A stretch of 64,000 nucleotides of DNA from Alviniconcha marisindica. Its lineage: Eukaryota > Mollusca > Gastropoda > Provannidae. Positions 34,957 to 48,454 of this stretch are shown here, in pieces. The position numbers and the translations under genes are program-made. The DNA lies in contig JABMCL010000376.1 in the NCBI GenBank assembly GCA_018857735.1, positions 589,501 through 653,500 on the forward strand. The letters run 5' to 3'. The notes below the pieces were generated by a model. That model saw only the letters and a list, made by a program, of their open reading frames with translations, was not told where the DNA came from and searched no databases. Position 1 is the first letter of the stretch. Each line of letters opens with the position of its first letter.

Positions 34957-35394
34957 ATTGCTTTTATATGGTGCTATTGTCTGCACTTGAGCAGACTCTT
35001 GAGTGACCAGCTTTTCGTAGCACATTTTTTAATATTCACCGAACTGGTGTACTTACAGCACTGACATGGCCTGGTGCCATGTGAAACTGCTGCCATCTGG
35101 GCGCGTTCTGTTACACCATACAACCATGCACCATGTCACTTCATGCAAAGCCACATACGTAAGGTGCATGTGTGTTTTGCTGTAACCTGCCATCCGCACC
35201 TTTGGCAGAATGACCGGGATCTTTTAGGTGCTACTGCTGTAACACGGGGGTAGAACGGATACCGAAATAAGAGTCAGCACAGAAAGTTGACGCTGGAGAA
35301 GAAAATTCTCCTGCAGCTCCTGCAGAGACATGAACCCACGACCGTTGAATCACGAGTTGGGCGCTCTAAACACTGAACTATCCCCGCTTCCCTT
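34957..35394 (-). mobile_element. tRNA-derived SINE, copy 2
   Basis: Reverse orientation of the 30336 element. It starts with the tail side (gcttttatatggtgctattg) and ends with the tRNA-like head (gaactatccccgcttccc). Box B is degenerate (tgaaccc on the plus strand). Confidence 0.82.
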
Positions 35395-35502
35395 GTGCTG
35401 CACAATAAGTGTATTTAATATTTAATCTGTGGAATTATTGGCGCTGGCGTGCAGTGGTGTTGCTGCATGTGCATATGTCTGTTGATGGAAGATAAATTGT
35501 TA

Positions 35503-35504
35503 GC

Positions 35505-35558
<54 letters not shown>
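35503..35558. repeat. (GT)n microsatellite
   Basis: Pure GT, about 55 bp. Confidence 0.95.
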
Positions 35559-35770
35559 TTGGGGGCAGGGGTTGAGATTGGGAGGGATGGAATCAAGGGT
35601 AGGCAGTAATATAATGATTCATTTTTTTATATATATATTGCTGCTTCTCATATGGCACATGTACTTTATATATTTTTGATGATGATGTGGGGCTTCATGT
35701 CCTCGGATGTCGGGTTGACATATTAGGGACATCTATTTTTTGTGTGTATATTATACATTGTTAGTTGTCA

Positions 35771-35775
<5 letters not shown>

Positions 35776-35843
<68 letters not shown>
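35776..35843. repeat. (TA)n microsatellite
   Basis: Pure TA, about 65 bp. Confidence 0.95.
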
Positions 35844-35846
<3 letters not shown>

Positions 35847-36071
35847 GTTTGTAAAAATTAGAAAATGTAAAGAGCAGTGAGTTTGTGTATACAAGAGAAT
35901 AGCGCTATAGAAAAGTTATCTATTATTATTATTATTACTACTGTGTTCTTGAATGATTTTAGTGCATTGAGTGATGGTAGTCATGTTAATTGAGATGTGG
36001 TGAAAGTTCAGTCATTGACATAGCCTTGTATTCTTCAGAGCTCTCTGAAGGGGATGTGTGGCAAGAGATGC

Positions 36072-36533
<462 letters not shown>

Positions 36534-36611
36534 AGACAAGAGACAAGATTATTTTATTGTTAGGCCTCCGGCCCATTACAACAGGAGTGAACATTTAGGC
36601 AATTTGAATTC

Positions 36612-37247
36612 TCATGGATCCAATGACGGACTTAAACTCAGTTTTCTAGTGCTTAAAGCTTTAAAAACGAAGGTGGATAATTTATCTATGGTGGGTGCGT
36701 TCGTGCTAGCTAATAATAAGGAAAATTTAAACATGGATGGTTGTCTATGGTACTTTGGTGGAATAAGTTCATCCCTCAAGGCCATATACTTTGGACATAT
36801 TAATAATAAATGTACTTCTGTTTCTGGCGTATTACAGAATGGACAATTTATATCTCTGTCGCGAGCAAAGGATCTATACTGTAGGTAATGACATTTTAAT
36901 GCAGACATTCCAATTCTGAATCTAGTAAATACTCTCTGCACGCTTATGTTGTTAAGAGTTCGAAGATACTGACTGAGTACTAATGACTGAATGAAATTAG
37001 AGTATACGTTATAAAAATCGTGTGAACCCAGAGCAGCATGCCAGTCTTGTTTAAAGCAATCTATAAGCCTCAACTTAAACTTGTTAATGAACAAGTTTAC
37101 ATTACCAACACCTTGCATTTCCCAAACCACACCAAAGCCAAATTTGTATAAAACATTTCGAACTTTGCAAGCCCATGTAGTATAGTTCTGTCTTTGAAGA
37201 TTTAATAACATATTATAAGCTTTTCTGGGGTACCTTCTGTCATCCAT
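36612..37247 (-). pseudogene. LINE C-terminal domain
   Basis: About 210 residues ending in INCPFCNTPETEVHLLLICP, the C-terminal Cys/His knuckle common in I/CR1/RTE-X-like elements. Separated from the RT by at least two frameshifts. Confidence 0.8.
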
Positions 37248-37471
37248 ACACGTCAGGCGCAGCCAAAACTTTATACATCTGGCATACGTGTTTACAAAAA
37301 GGGGTGTCTGCCCGTTTCGCCATATATTAAATGTCTGGGAGACTTTGGGTTGACACCCAAGAACCTTTTCAAAGCTAATAAATGTACTCTTTCGATACTT
37401 TCCTGGTTATCTGACAGTCCCCATACTTCGGAACCATAAGTCAAAATAGGTTGTATCTGGCAATCAAACAT

Positions 37472-38750
37472 TTAAAAAAAGATTTCTGGTGAATGCTCAC
37501 CAATGGACCATAAAAGTTTCATAATTGCTAGCATTCCCTTTCTGGCTCGATCTGCAAGGTCGTTTAGAGTAGGTGAGAACGTGAGCCTTGTGGTAAAGTA
37601 GACTCCCAGGTACTTGTACATGTTTACAACTTCAAGTTCCTTGTTACCAAAGCACCAGTTTTCATTCAGAGCAAGATGACCCCCATTCCTGAAAACAACT
37701 ATGTTAGACTTGTCCAAATTTACAATCAAATCGAGACGCTTGGCAGTGTTAAAGAGAACATTCAGTTGAGTCTGAAGACCAAAGACACTATCAGACAACA
37801 AAACGACGTCGTCAGCAAATAACAAAATCAGCAATTCAATCAAATCAGGAGCTAACTGGATGCCATGCTTGCCACTTTCAATGATGTCCTTCGTCAGTTC
37901 GTTAATAAACAACGAAAAAAGAACTGGTGAACACACTTCACCCTGCTTCAAACCGCGAGGACATAAGAATACATCGGTTAACTCCCCCCCAGCACGAACT
38001 CGAGCCTTGACAATGGCATACATACTTTGTAGTGCAATCGCGATTTTGCCTCTAAGGCCGTTTCTGTGCAGTACAGTCCACAATTTTGTTCTGCATATCG
38101 TGTCAAAAGCTTTACGAAAATCAATAAAGGCCACATACAGTTTTCTGTGCCTCAGTAGCTGTTTCTGGACTAACGCTAAAAGAGTAAAAAATATGGTCAA
38201 AAGTACTACGTTCTTGCCTAAAACCGGCCTGTTCTTCTCCAATTATCTCATTATCATCTACCCAGTTGGTAATCCGCTTATTCAACACAAAACTATACAG
38301 TTTACTGCATATGTTGAGCAAGGATATACCCCTGTAATTATCCGGTACGTTTGTGTCCCCTTTCTTATGTAATGGATGTAAGATTGCCAACGACCATTCG
38401 TCAGGAAATAAACCATGATCAAAGATGAAATTGAAGAACTTAACTAGAAATGGAAAAATGTGTACTGTGCTATTCTTATAAAACTCTCCGATAAGTCCAT
38501 CAGGACCAGCAGCTTTTTGATCTTTTAATGCCCTTATTGCTGTTTTGATTTCATCTACGGTGATAGGCTGATTCAAGGTCTCACAGTTCATTTCGTCATC
38601 AGCAAATGCCGCATCCCCTAAATCTTCAGTAGTTGGTTCAGATTCACTCAGTGGAGAATTAAATATGCTACTGAAATAATTATACCATTCTTCACTTGTT
38701 ATAGCAGAATGTCCGCCAGACTTAGGGCGCACCGAACGAACAGTGTCCAA
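37472..38750 (-). pseudogene. LINE reverse transcriptase, two overlapping frames
   Basis: The first frame carries the fingers (IKTAIRALKDQKAAGPDGL, LHKKGDTNVPDNYRGISLL, GEEQAGFRQERSTFDHIF). A frameshift near 38190 moves to the frame with YVAFIDFRKAFD, LKQGEVCSPVLFSLFINEL, FADDVVLLS and the thumb. Catalytic ADD is intact, but the ORF is not. Confidence 0.88.
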
Positions 38751-40069
38751 AACCTCTTGGGGTCTTTTATGTGAGCCTGCAAAGAATGAAGAATATGATT
38801 TTTGTGGGACTTTTTCTTCTGTCTCAACAGTTCTTTGTATTCTCTTCTTTTTTGTGAATAACTAAGCCTGTCTTTGTCACAATTAGACTTACAAAACCTC
38901 CGCAATCGCTGTCTAAGAATTTTTCTACTTTCCCTGCATTCTAGGTCAAACCAAGTTTGTCTTTTTTCACTCCCAATAAATATTGTTTTCTTCATACAGT
39001 CGCCAGCATATTCAAAACATTCGTTAAATTTGGAAAGAGCTTGGTTGATATCACAATCTATCAATGACTCAGCTTCATCCTGTAGGGCCTGTACGTGATC
39101 AGTTTGCATCATACTGGCAAAATTGACACTTTTTTCTTCATCCCATTTGTATTTCACTACTGAAAAAGCTTTAGGTACTGTTCCTTTTACAGTAACATAA
39201 TTATTAACAGTGACAATTGACATTTCTACTGCCAAATGTTTTGATTCTACCATAGGAATAACATTAAAACGCCTGCACATTGAAAGCATGCTTGCTGACA
39301 TAATAAAATAATCGACCAAACTACATCCCGTTTGCGAAATATACGTGAAATCACCTGAAAAATTCAAATATTGCAATCCATTCAAAATCGATAGCCCAAA
39401 TTCTTCACAAATGCCAATCAAATAACGACCAAACGAATTTACAGTATTGTCTTTGGATGTTCTTCTGGTGTCATTATCAACTGGCGTTCTACTTTCCGAA
39501 TGGTTGTCAGAATTCATTTCGTAAATGTCATCGATTGGATCAACATCTCTAGCATTCATAGATGCAGTTCGTGCGTTAAGATCACCACAAATAATAAATG
39601 GGATGTCGCCACACACCCTTATCAAGTCTAGCAGACAGTCTTCTAGTAAAGAGACTCCATTGTAAATGTCAGTTTCTTCATAATACGGCGACTTCTCGGG
39701 TGGCAAATAAGCCCCAACTAGCAAACAGTCTGTTGGAGTTCCAAGTAGTCTATGTGACAGCCGCAGTGCTATAATGTTGTCAGTTTCAATATCTACCCGC
39801 TCAACATACTCACATAACTCTTTTCTAACTAATAGGACAACGCCTCCAGAAAGGCGACCATGTATACTGTCAGAAACTTTCACACCAGGCGAAACAAAGG
39901 GCTTGTGAGATGGGAACATCGAGTCCGGAACTGTCTCAGTAAATGTTTCTACCAGAAGAACAAAATCATACTTGAGCACAAAAGACGCTAGATCTAGTTC
40001 GTTGCAGACACTCCATAAACCTTCAATATTGAAAGTAACGAATGATATAGCTTGATCAGCGTTTATCGC
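38699..40069 (-). pseudogene. LINE endonuclease domain
   Basis: Exonuclease-endonuclease-phosphatase fold, recognised from FVTFNIEG near the start, VLLVETFTE, GGVVLLVRKEL, ICGDLNART and the later LVDYFIM. The first in-frame Met of the long frame is at 39979, but the domain continues upstream to about 40069 without a stop. Confidence 0.85.
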
Positions 40070-40174
40070 CTTTTGCGAACATGCAGCGTTAACATGATCA
40101 CTGCCAGCATTAAAAGAAAAAGATGTTTCTACCTGCAGTCTAGCGTCTAATTCTCTAGGGCTTCGGCCTGACCA

Positions 40175-40515
40175 TTATTTTCTGCGCTGGGTGTCTCTGT
40201 CATTGTTGCCGGCTGACTCACCAACCGTCGAAGAGTCACGTGCTCCGGCGGACCCCGAGCCGTTGTGATGCCAGGCACTGGGCAGTCTGCCCTGTCGGGA
40301 GGAGGAGGAGGTAGAGCTGTGGGATCGGTTCCTGGTCAGCATCGGCGAGGAGAGGGACTGGCATCTCGGGTTCCCTCGGGTCTGCAGGTCTGCACTGCTG
40401 GGTCTTCCTCTGCCCCTCCCGCCACTGCCTCCACTTCTGCTGACGGTGTCCTGCTCCGTGGTGCCAGTGGGGGTGCCTCTACCAAAGCCACGTGGCCTTG
40501 GTCTCTCCATGCCAA
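40175..40515 (-). other. GC-rich open segment, possible LINE 5' region
   Basis: Minus frame from [20 protein letters not shown], rich in Gly, Arg and Ser, ends in a stop about 100 bp before the endonuclease domain. It could be an ORF1 remnant or 5'UTR of the LINE. No family recognised. Confidence 0.35.
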
Positions 40516-40516
40516 C

Positions 40517-40518
<2 letters not shown>

Positions 40519-40567
<49 letters not shown>

Positions 40568-40573
40568 TGGTGT

Positions 40574-40610
<37 letters not shown>

Positions 40611-40680
40611 ATGTGTGTGTGTGTGTGTGCATGTCTGTGTGCATGTGTGCATATTTGCAAGTGTGTGTGTATGTGTGTAG
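40519..40680. repeat. Compound (GA)n-(TG)n microsatellite flanking LINE
   Basis: GA, then TG, then the same core gcatgtctgtgtgcatgtgt followed by gcatatttgcaagtg found on the other side at 36386-36420, 35 bp identical in the same orientation. Confidence 0.9.
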
Positions 40681-40799
40681 GTGCATTTGTGTGTGCATGT
40701 ACATGTATGGGTGCTATGCATGTGTGTTTATGATTACCTCATATTTGTTCATGTTTGGCCTTCTGCATTATTCTATTTGATAATAATATTTTACATTTT

Positions 40800-41258
40800 A
40801 AAAAATTCAGGAAGAAACTGACCATAACCAGAATTAATAACATTGTGCCAGTTAACTAGCAATAGATTAGAAGCAAACAGAACTCAGTCCTAAGTATCTG
40901 TGTGCAGTTGTTCATGGGAAATCCTGTTCCTTTTAACGAACAAAAAAAGTGAAATTGCAAATTCACATGACAGGAAGTGTTGAGTCAAAGCGGATCTTCG
41001 TTACTTGGCAGATTCAGCCTGATCACATCATCATTAACATTAATGAATGCACGATCAGTGACTGATCCCTAAGCAGTGTTACGAGGACTTCTCCAACACC
41101 TTTTGCCTGGACCTGGTGTTCTTGAGTGTTATCACATTTTTTGTAGTTGTGAGGTCTCCAAAGACGGGTGGTCCTTTGTGAGGGATTTATTTATGCGGAA
41201 GTCTCTCTCTTTTCTGTCTGCCTGTGCATGTGTGCGCGCACACGCGCATGTGCACGTG

Positions 41259-41338
<80 letters not shown>

Positions 41339-42330
41339 TTTAACTCATTGTACTTCTTTTAGTGTGCCCCCCCTCCATACACACACACACACCCTGCACT
41401 GTGAACATGTATTTTGTGTGTGTGTGAAAGTTTTTTAAAGTGAATTATAAATTAGCATTCATTCAAAGTAATTGAAGTTATGGAAAAAGTGGTTGTAAAT
41501 TAAAAAGAGGGGTTGTCTCTCATCAGGATGGTCCTTTACTGGTCGTTTCACCAGAGTACAATTCCCTCCACCCCCCCTCCCCCCAGTTTGAACATTGCTC
41601 AGGGACAGTCATCCGGTTTCGCTTTTGCATTCCTAATGCGTGACACTGTCAGTGCCTCACTCAAGTTAGCATTGTACTGCTACTAGGATGTGTGCTACTT
41701 CACAAAGCTGATATTTCCATGCAACTGTTGTTACCTGGGTTGTGTATTTTGAATGTCGTGTTACTGAGCTCTGTTTGCACGGTATCGGTGTTGGGCATTT
41801 GAAACTAGAATCGCTGAGTTGTGATGTTTAAAGAGACATTTGAAACTGAAAGAGAGTGTTCCTCTCTATTTTTGGTTTAGAGCCCTTAAATCTTCTTCTT
41901 CCTGATCACAGCTACACTGAAAGTGCAGTCTGCAAGATGAATGTGGTTGTCGATTATATACAGTGTATACACACTGTTTTGAATATCGTCGTGCAAGTAT
42001 ACGACATTTAGGGGGTGTGAATGTGCTAGCATGTATGCGTGTATATATCTGGTCCTGTGAGTATGAGATATAGATCAAGTGTAACTACTTATCAGTATGG
42101 ATACAGACACAAATGTATATACAGTAGTTTGTTGACTGCAAGTAAGGTGTGTTAAAAAAAAAACACAAAAAACAACTGTTGGTGCAACTTGCTGGTATAT
42201 GTTGTTAGCATGAAAAGTGTAGGATCAGTCTAATATTGCTTATGTGAAAAGACTTTAAATAAAAAAAGGAAGGTAGGAAATGGTTGTTGCTTCCAGTTCC
42301 TCTGCCATGCAGTAGGCTGTGTATTAAAAT
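40800..42330. other. Non-coding with microsatellite
   Basis: Contains GA plus TG at 41261-41337 and no recognisable exon. A short repeat (gtattaaaattaaacagaga, three copies) follows at 42320-42395. Confidence 0.45.
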
Positions 42331-42544
42331 TAAACAGAGATTAAACAGTGTATTAAAATTAAACAGAGATCAAACAGTGTATTAAAATTAAACAACATTT
42401 TGTCTTGCTGGCTGCTGAAATGGGGGTCTCTGTCATGCATGTTCAGTTGTTTAGTTTACACAACCTTGAATAGAAGCCCTGTTTAATCTTTGAAGTGTCC
42501 TAGGTACCATTACTGGATTGGCAGTTTGTAATAGGAGGAGTGTT

Positions 42545-43195
42545 ACATCCGGCTAGTCCAAGTTGTCAGCATGCTGTAATTATTTGTAATACAAGAGTGT
42601 TGAGGTCCCAGCAGCTAGTCCAAGCTGTCAGCATGCTGTAATTATTTGTAATACAAGAGTGTTGAGGTCCCAGCAGCTAGTCCAAGCTGTCAGCATGCTG
42701 TAATTATTTGTAATACAAGAGTGTTGAGGTCCCAGCAGCTAGTCCAAGCTGTCAGCGTGCTGTAATTATTTGTAATACAAGAGTGTTGAGGTCCCAGCAG
42801 CTAGTCCAAGCTGTCAGCGTGCTGTAATTATTTGTAATACAAGAGTGTTGAGGTCCCAGCAGCTAGTCCAAGCTGTCAGCGTGCTGTAATTATTTGTAAT
42901 ACAAGAGTGTTGAGGTCCCAGCAGCTAGTCCAAGCTGTCAGCGTGCTGTAATTATTTGTAATACAAGAGTGTTGAGGTCCCAGCAGCTAGTCCAAGCTGT
43001 CAGCGTGCTGTAATTATTTGTAATACAAGAGTGTTGAGGTCCCAGCAGCTAGTCCAAGCTGTCAGCATGCTGTAATTATTTGTAATACAAGAGTGTTGAG
43101 GTCCCAGCAGCTAGTCCAAGCTGTCAGCGTGCTGTAATTATTTGTAATACAAGAGTGTTGAGGTCCCAGCAGCTAGTCCAAGTTGTCAGCGTGCT
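42545..43195. repeat. 62-bp minisatellite, about ten units
   Basis: Highly homogeneous units of ctgtaattatttgtaataca then agagtgttgaggtcccagca and gctagtccaagctgtcagc. Little divergence, so a recent expansion. Confidence 0.96.
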
Positions 43196-43299
43196 GTCTT
43201 TGAACACAGCAGCAATCCAGTGAGAGATCTTGGACAAATGGCAGTTTATGAGCACACAAGAGTGTTTGGTCATTGACTCCAGCCACTGGCCCCAGCAGC

Positions 43300-43860
43300 C
43301 TGGTAATGTAGATCTGGGATTAATCACATTGACAATTCACGTGGCACGTGGCGGGAAAGACGGATACTTGACAACAGTGGCATTTAGTTGGGTAAGACAT
43401 CAATTGTGGCATGTAGACTGGAAACGACATTGAAAATTTGGGGTTTAGATCTGGGATTAATGACATTGACAATTCACGTGGCGGTGTAGATCTGGGATTA
43501 ACGACATTGACAATTGATGTGGCAGTGTAGATCTGGGATTAATGACATTAAAAATTCACGTGGCGGTGTAGATCTGGGATTAATGACATTAAAAATTCAC
43601 GTGGCGGTGTAGATCTGGGATTAATGACATTAAAAATTCACGTGGCGGTGTAGATCTGGGATTAACGACATTGACAGTTCGTGTGGTAGTGTCGATCTGG
43701 GATTAACGACATTGACAATTCACATGGCGGTGTAGATCTGGGATTAACAACATTGACAATTCGTGTGGTAGTGTAGATCTGGGATTAACGACATTAACAA
43801 TTCACGTGGCAGTGTAGATCTGGGATTAATGAAATTGACAATTCACGTGACAATAGACCC
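43300..43860. repeat. About 46-bp minisatellite
   Basis: About eleven units of gtgtagatctgggattaatg then acattgacaattcacgtggc. Degenerate relatives occur at 45585-45780 and 47085-47640. Confidence 0.92.
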
Positions 43861-44224
43861 TTTCGTTTATCTCACTGTCACACAGCAACAACTGATCATA
43901 ATCAACTACAAAGTTTTACAACTCCTTAAAAGTGGACATAGGTGGGAACTTGCTGACACTGACTTTGTGTGTACTGGGATCTGACCAGACTGAATCATTT
44001 TGGATGCTCACAGACTTAGTCAAATTTCTGGTTCATTCACTCCGTTTACTGAGAAAGAAGCGCCAGCACCTGGCTGGCCACTGTCATTATTTTTTTAAAT
44101 ATTTTTTACCAGGGGTGGGGGGGGAGGGGTGTGTGTGTGTGTGTGTTATCTGCACTTGTGATCCAAGTGTGCATGATCTGCCTGTGCGTGTGTACGTGCT
44201 GGTGGCTCTGTGAGTGTGAGGGTG

Positions 44225-44356
44225 TTGTATTATTATGCTATTGATTGTTGTGTAAGTGTGCATTCCATGCTTCTGTTTAATTAAATGACAAAGTTTGAGT
44301 TGCCGAAAGCGCACTATAAATTCCAAGTGTGTGGACACATGCATGGAAACCTGTGA

Positions 44357-44417
<61 letters not shown>

Positions 44418-44457
44418 TACACATCCATCCTAATTTACACACATACAGCCTACATGT

Positions 44458-44498
<41 letters not shown>

Positions 44499-44735
44499 CT
44501 TGCGTGTGTGCATGCCTGCGTGAGTGCGTGCAGGTGAGTCTGTGAGTGCGAGGTGTTGTGTTTCAGTGTGTCAGTTTCGCTTTGCTTTGTATGACTAAGT
44601 AAGTATGTGTAGTAATGTATTATTATGCTATTGATTTTTGTGTGAGTATTTATGCATTCCATGGTTTTGTTTAAATGACAACAACCAAAAAAGCGCTTTG
44701 AGTTGCCGAACACACAATATAAATTCTATATTATT
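44225..44735. repeat. Duplicated segment with two TG tracts
   Basis: Two related blocks, 44225-44320 and 44610-44735. Both contain tgtattattatgctattgat, gcattccatg and gagttgccgaa and end in a(c/t)ataaattc-like sequence. TG tracts lie at 44357-44413 and 44459-44495. Confidence 0.65.
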
Positions 44736-44849
44736 ACTAATATCAGTTATATAATTATATTACGGCTCAAACATTGGGCAGAGTTTGACATTTCAGTTCA
44801 ATTTGTGATGCAGCAGTGAGGAATAAGTGGTGTCAAATCCCATCAGGTT

Positions 44850-44925
44850 AGGGTTGATGCCTCTCTAGAGGTTAGAGGTTAGGGTTGATGCCCCTCTAGA
44901 GGTTAGAGGTTAGGGTTGATGCCCC
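44850..44925. repeat. 24-bp repeat, three units
   Basis: Units of ggttagggttgatgcc(c/t)ctc then taga. Confidence 0.85.
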
Positions 44926-45794
44926 CCGCTTCGCCCGCCTCCTTTTTTTCTTTCTTCCCTGTTTGATTGATTCTGTGCAATTGATACTTAGTCTGCGGTT
45001 GTCCCCATTATTAATTTGTTGCAGACTTAGTCTTTTAGATTGTTGTGGTTTGGTGGTGCGTTTACCATTGCGCTTGTTGGTAGTCTGCCATTTTTATTTG
45101 TCACGTCAGGTCAAATATTTGTTTATTTTATTTAAAGCAACAAGCAAAACAAAACAACAACAATATATTTTTTTGGATAAAAACAAGAAGAAAAAATAAA
45201 ATAAACGAAATAACCATACATGTATAAATGAGTCAAAATTTTACAGAGTGCTACAACAGAATGGCAATATTGATATCATAAGCATTATTGGATAGAATAA
45301 TACTGGTTGTAGAAATGTGCTGTAAAATAAACAGACATTCTTTGTAATACCTAGCTTTTATTTGACCAGTAGTTACACAGCAGTGATCTTTTCCACCCAT
45401 CTTGTCACTGTGAAATGCGAGGTTTTCACTACTACTAGTACCAGGGAAATACAGCTATGCACTCAGGCAGGAACCCAGCTGATGTATTTCCCCCTACTTC
45501 CAGCAAATTGAGTGTGCCATTCCATTGTGCATTGTGCAAAGATTTAAGTGAAACTGAAAGGGGTCTATTCTTGTGGGAATGTACATCTGGGATTAAAGAC
45601 ACTGACAATTCACGGGGATGCTTGGATGTCAAATTCAGCAGCAAACCACACATAACATTGGACGTAGATTAAAAAAACTTTACAGGGATGCTCGGCTGTT
45701 GAATCCAAGAACAAGCAACACATAACATCAGAGCTGGATTATTGACCGTTCATAGAGATGCTAGGGTGTTGCTTCCAACAGGACCCCCAAGGGA

Positions 45795-45930
45795 GGCAGG
45801 GGATGTCTGATGTCACCCTCCTGTCTGGAATCTCAGGGCTGTCATTTGATTCCCCTTTCCTATCTCCTCTCTTGTTTTTTTTCTGCCTAGTCCTCTTGCT
45901 CTTTCTGTCTTGTCATTTTTCTGCTAATGG
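45795..45930 (+). mobile_element. Interspersed repeat C, copy 1
   Basis: Almost identical to 61905-62030: ctgtctggaatctcagggct, gattcccctttcctatctcc, and cctcttgctctttctgtctt. Unclassified. Confidence 0.7.
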
Positions 45931-46333
45931 TCCATTCTCCTGACCTTTTTTTCCAGAAAACTCTCAAATAGTTTTTGTTAAGGGTTAGGCTTTTTTGTAT
46001 GGCTCTTGTTGAGCAGCTAGGAGATGATAGTTGGTCGGCGGTATGTGCAGCTTGCTGCCATATGGCACTGGTATTTGCCATTATGCATTTATATAACATT
46101 TTTTAATTTTATATTGCGTCTGTCCATTCTTTTTTTTCTTTTTTTTTCTTTAACCTGGTAGCGATAAATTAGATGGAATGGTTGGTGATACCAGCATGTC
46201 CTAGCCTTTCGCGCTCTTTTAACAGGGGTAATATTGAAGGGACTAACTCATCAACAATTTGTGTCTGATGTTTGTGTGTGTATGTTTTATGTTTGTGAAG
46301 TGATTGGTTTTGTAGTTTGACTTGACAGAGGGT

Positions 46334-46396
<63 letters not shown>
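46334..46396. repeat. (TA)n microsatellite
   Basis: Pure TA, about 60 bp. Confidence 0.95.
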
Positions 46397-46592
46397 GTGG
46401 GAAGAGTTTGGAAATGTGTATTTGCTTATGACCTGAGTTTGACTGTCCTGAGGTGACCCTGTGTGGTTGACAGGACATTAAAATCCAATTACTACTACTA
46501 CTGCTTCCAACAGGAAGGCACCAGACAGCTTGTGTATCTTCAGTTTAGGATTAGTGACAGTTTGCATCAATGCCTGCAACTCATGCATGATG

Positions 46593-47060
46593 ATGATGAT
46601 GATTGCTTTTGTATAACGCTATTCTCTGCTCTCGAGCAGACTCACTGCGCTCGCACGTGATTCTACATGAGTGAATAGCTTTTTATAGCGCATTTTTAAA
46701 TATCCACCAAAGTGGTGTACCCACAGCGCTGGCATGACTGGAGCCACGTGAAACTGTTGCTGTCTCGGCGCGTTCTGTGTACACCATACCACCATGCACC
46801 TTGTCACTTCATGCAAAGCCTCATACGTAAGGTGTATGCGTGTTTAGCTGTAACCTGCCACCTGCACTTCTGGCAGAATGACTGGGATCTTTTTACATGC
46901 TGTTGTGGTAACATGGGGGTTAACAGATGCTGAAATAAGAGTCAGCACAGATAGTTGGCCCTGGAGAAGAAAATTCTCCCTCCGCTCCTGCAGGGATTCA
47001 AACCCGCAACCCTTCAATCATGAGTCCTGTGCTCCGAACCACTGAGCTATCTCCACTCCA
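46593..47060 (-). mobile_element. tRNA-derived SINE, copy 3
   Basis: Reverse-oriented copy. Tail side gattgcttttgtataacgct, body gaaaattctccctccgctcc, and box B intact on the minus strand (GGTTTGAATCC). Head end ctgagctatctccactcc. Confidence 0.84.
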
Positions 47061-47084
47061 TGCATCAAGGAGGTCAACTACCCC

Positions 47085-47640
47085 ACTGACATGCCAGCCC
47101 ATAAATCATGTATGGGATTAGTGACAGTTTGTTCAAATGCATGAGTGGTGAATGCAAGGTCGAGCCACCTACATATCTTCATCCTCAGGTTAATGACTGT
47201 TTGCGTGCATGAATTGACTGCTTCAACAAGCCTGCACATGAATATAAAGTCTTGGATTAATGACAGTTTGTGTGCCTGATTAACTACTGAATCTAACGGC
47301 AAGCCGCACATGTTTCTCAATCTTGGATTAATTAATACAGTAACAGGAGTTTGTTTGCATACTGTGTGAATGTTGAACTCAAGAGCAAGCCATGCATATA
47401 TATATATATATACATGTTCAGTCTTGAATTAATGAGAATTTGTGCTCAAAATAAGAATTTATGCTTGAGAATTTGTGCTCAAAATGAGAATTTGTGCTCA
47501 AAATGTACATGTATGTCTGTGTTGAATATAACAGCAAGCTGGCGTGGATCTCTCCCGTCTTGGATTAAGGCCAGTTTGTGATCAGGCAGGAGTGTTGAGG
47601 CTAAAATCAGGCCTCCAACAGGATATATTCATTATATATG
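47085..47640. repeat. Degenerate relative of the 46-bp minisatellite
   Basis: Recurring (c/t)ttggattaatgacagtttg phrases, spaced about 75-95 bp apart, separated by diverged sequence. Looks like an older, decayed array. Confidence 0.55.
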
Positions 47641-47850
47641 CAAACATATTATCTCAAGCTGTACAGAAATGGTGTACAGAGCTTCGGCTGTGGTGTCCCA
47701 GCTTTATTTCACTCAGCAGGTTTGTTTGCGTTCACTATGCACAGTACATACTGGTTCTGTGGGTCAGGAGGGGTGAACAGTTCATCTTTGTTAGGAGAAG
47801 ACAAAGGCACGGCATGGCAGAATGTGTAACTGGTCAGCAGAATTATATAT

Positions 47851-47854
<4 letters not shown>

Positions 47855-47921
<67 letters not shown>

Positions 47922-47939
47922 TGTGTATGAGTGTGTGTA

Positions 47940-48030
<91 letters not shown>

Positions 48031-48110
48031 GATAATACTTTATTACACAAGGATAAAGATTTAAGCACAAGTCTGCTTTTTTACAAATCTGACCTTCATG
48101 ACAAACACAG
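47855..48110. repeat. (TG)n-(GA)n microsatellite followed by a retroelement-like tail
   Basis: TG to 47970, GA to 48026, then taagataatactttattaca followed by caaggataaag, resembling a minus-oriented LINE/SINE 3' end. Another TG tract follows at 48121-48185. Confidence 0.85.
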
Positions 48111-48119
48111 CAACATGCA

Positions 48120-48165
<46 letters not shown>

Positions 48166-48454
48166 GTGTGTGTGTGTGTGTGTGGGGGAGTGTGTGGGTG
48201 ATGTGTAGGGTGTGTGTTGTGAAATTGAGGGGAGATTGAGAGACAGAGAGAGAGAGATTGTGAGAAGACTGTAGAGGAGGAATAACCTTCCTGGGAGAGA
48301 TTGTAATTGAGTTCGAGTACCAGACTGTTACTGCTTAGTCTGATCAACCCCTGACAACTGCATTTTTAACTTGTTTCATACCGTCTTACTCCTTTCTCTA
48401 TGAAACAAACCAACCCCATACCACACTATTGGACTTGTTTTTTAAGACTTTTTG

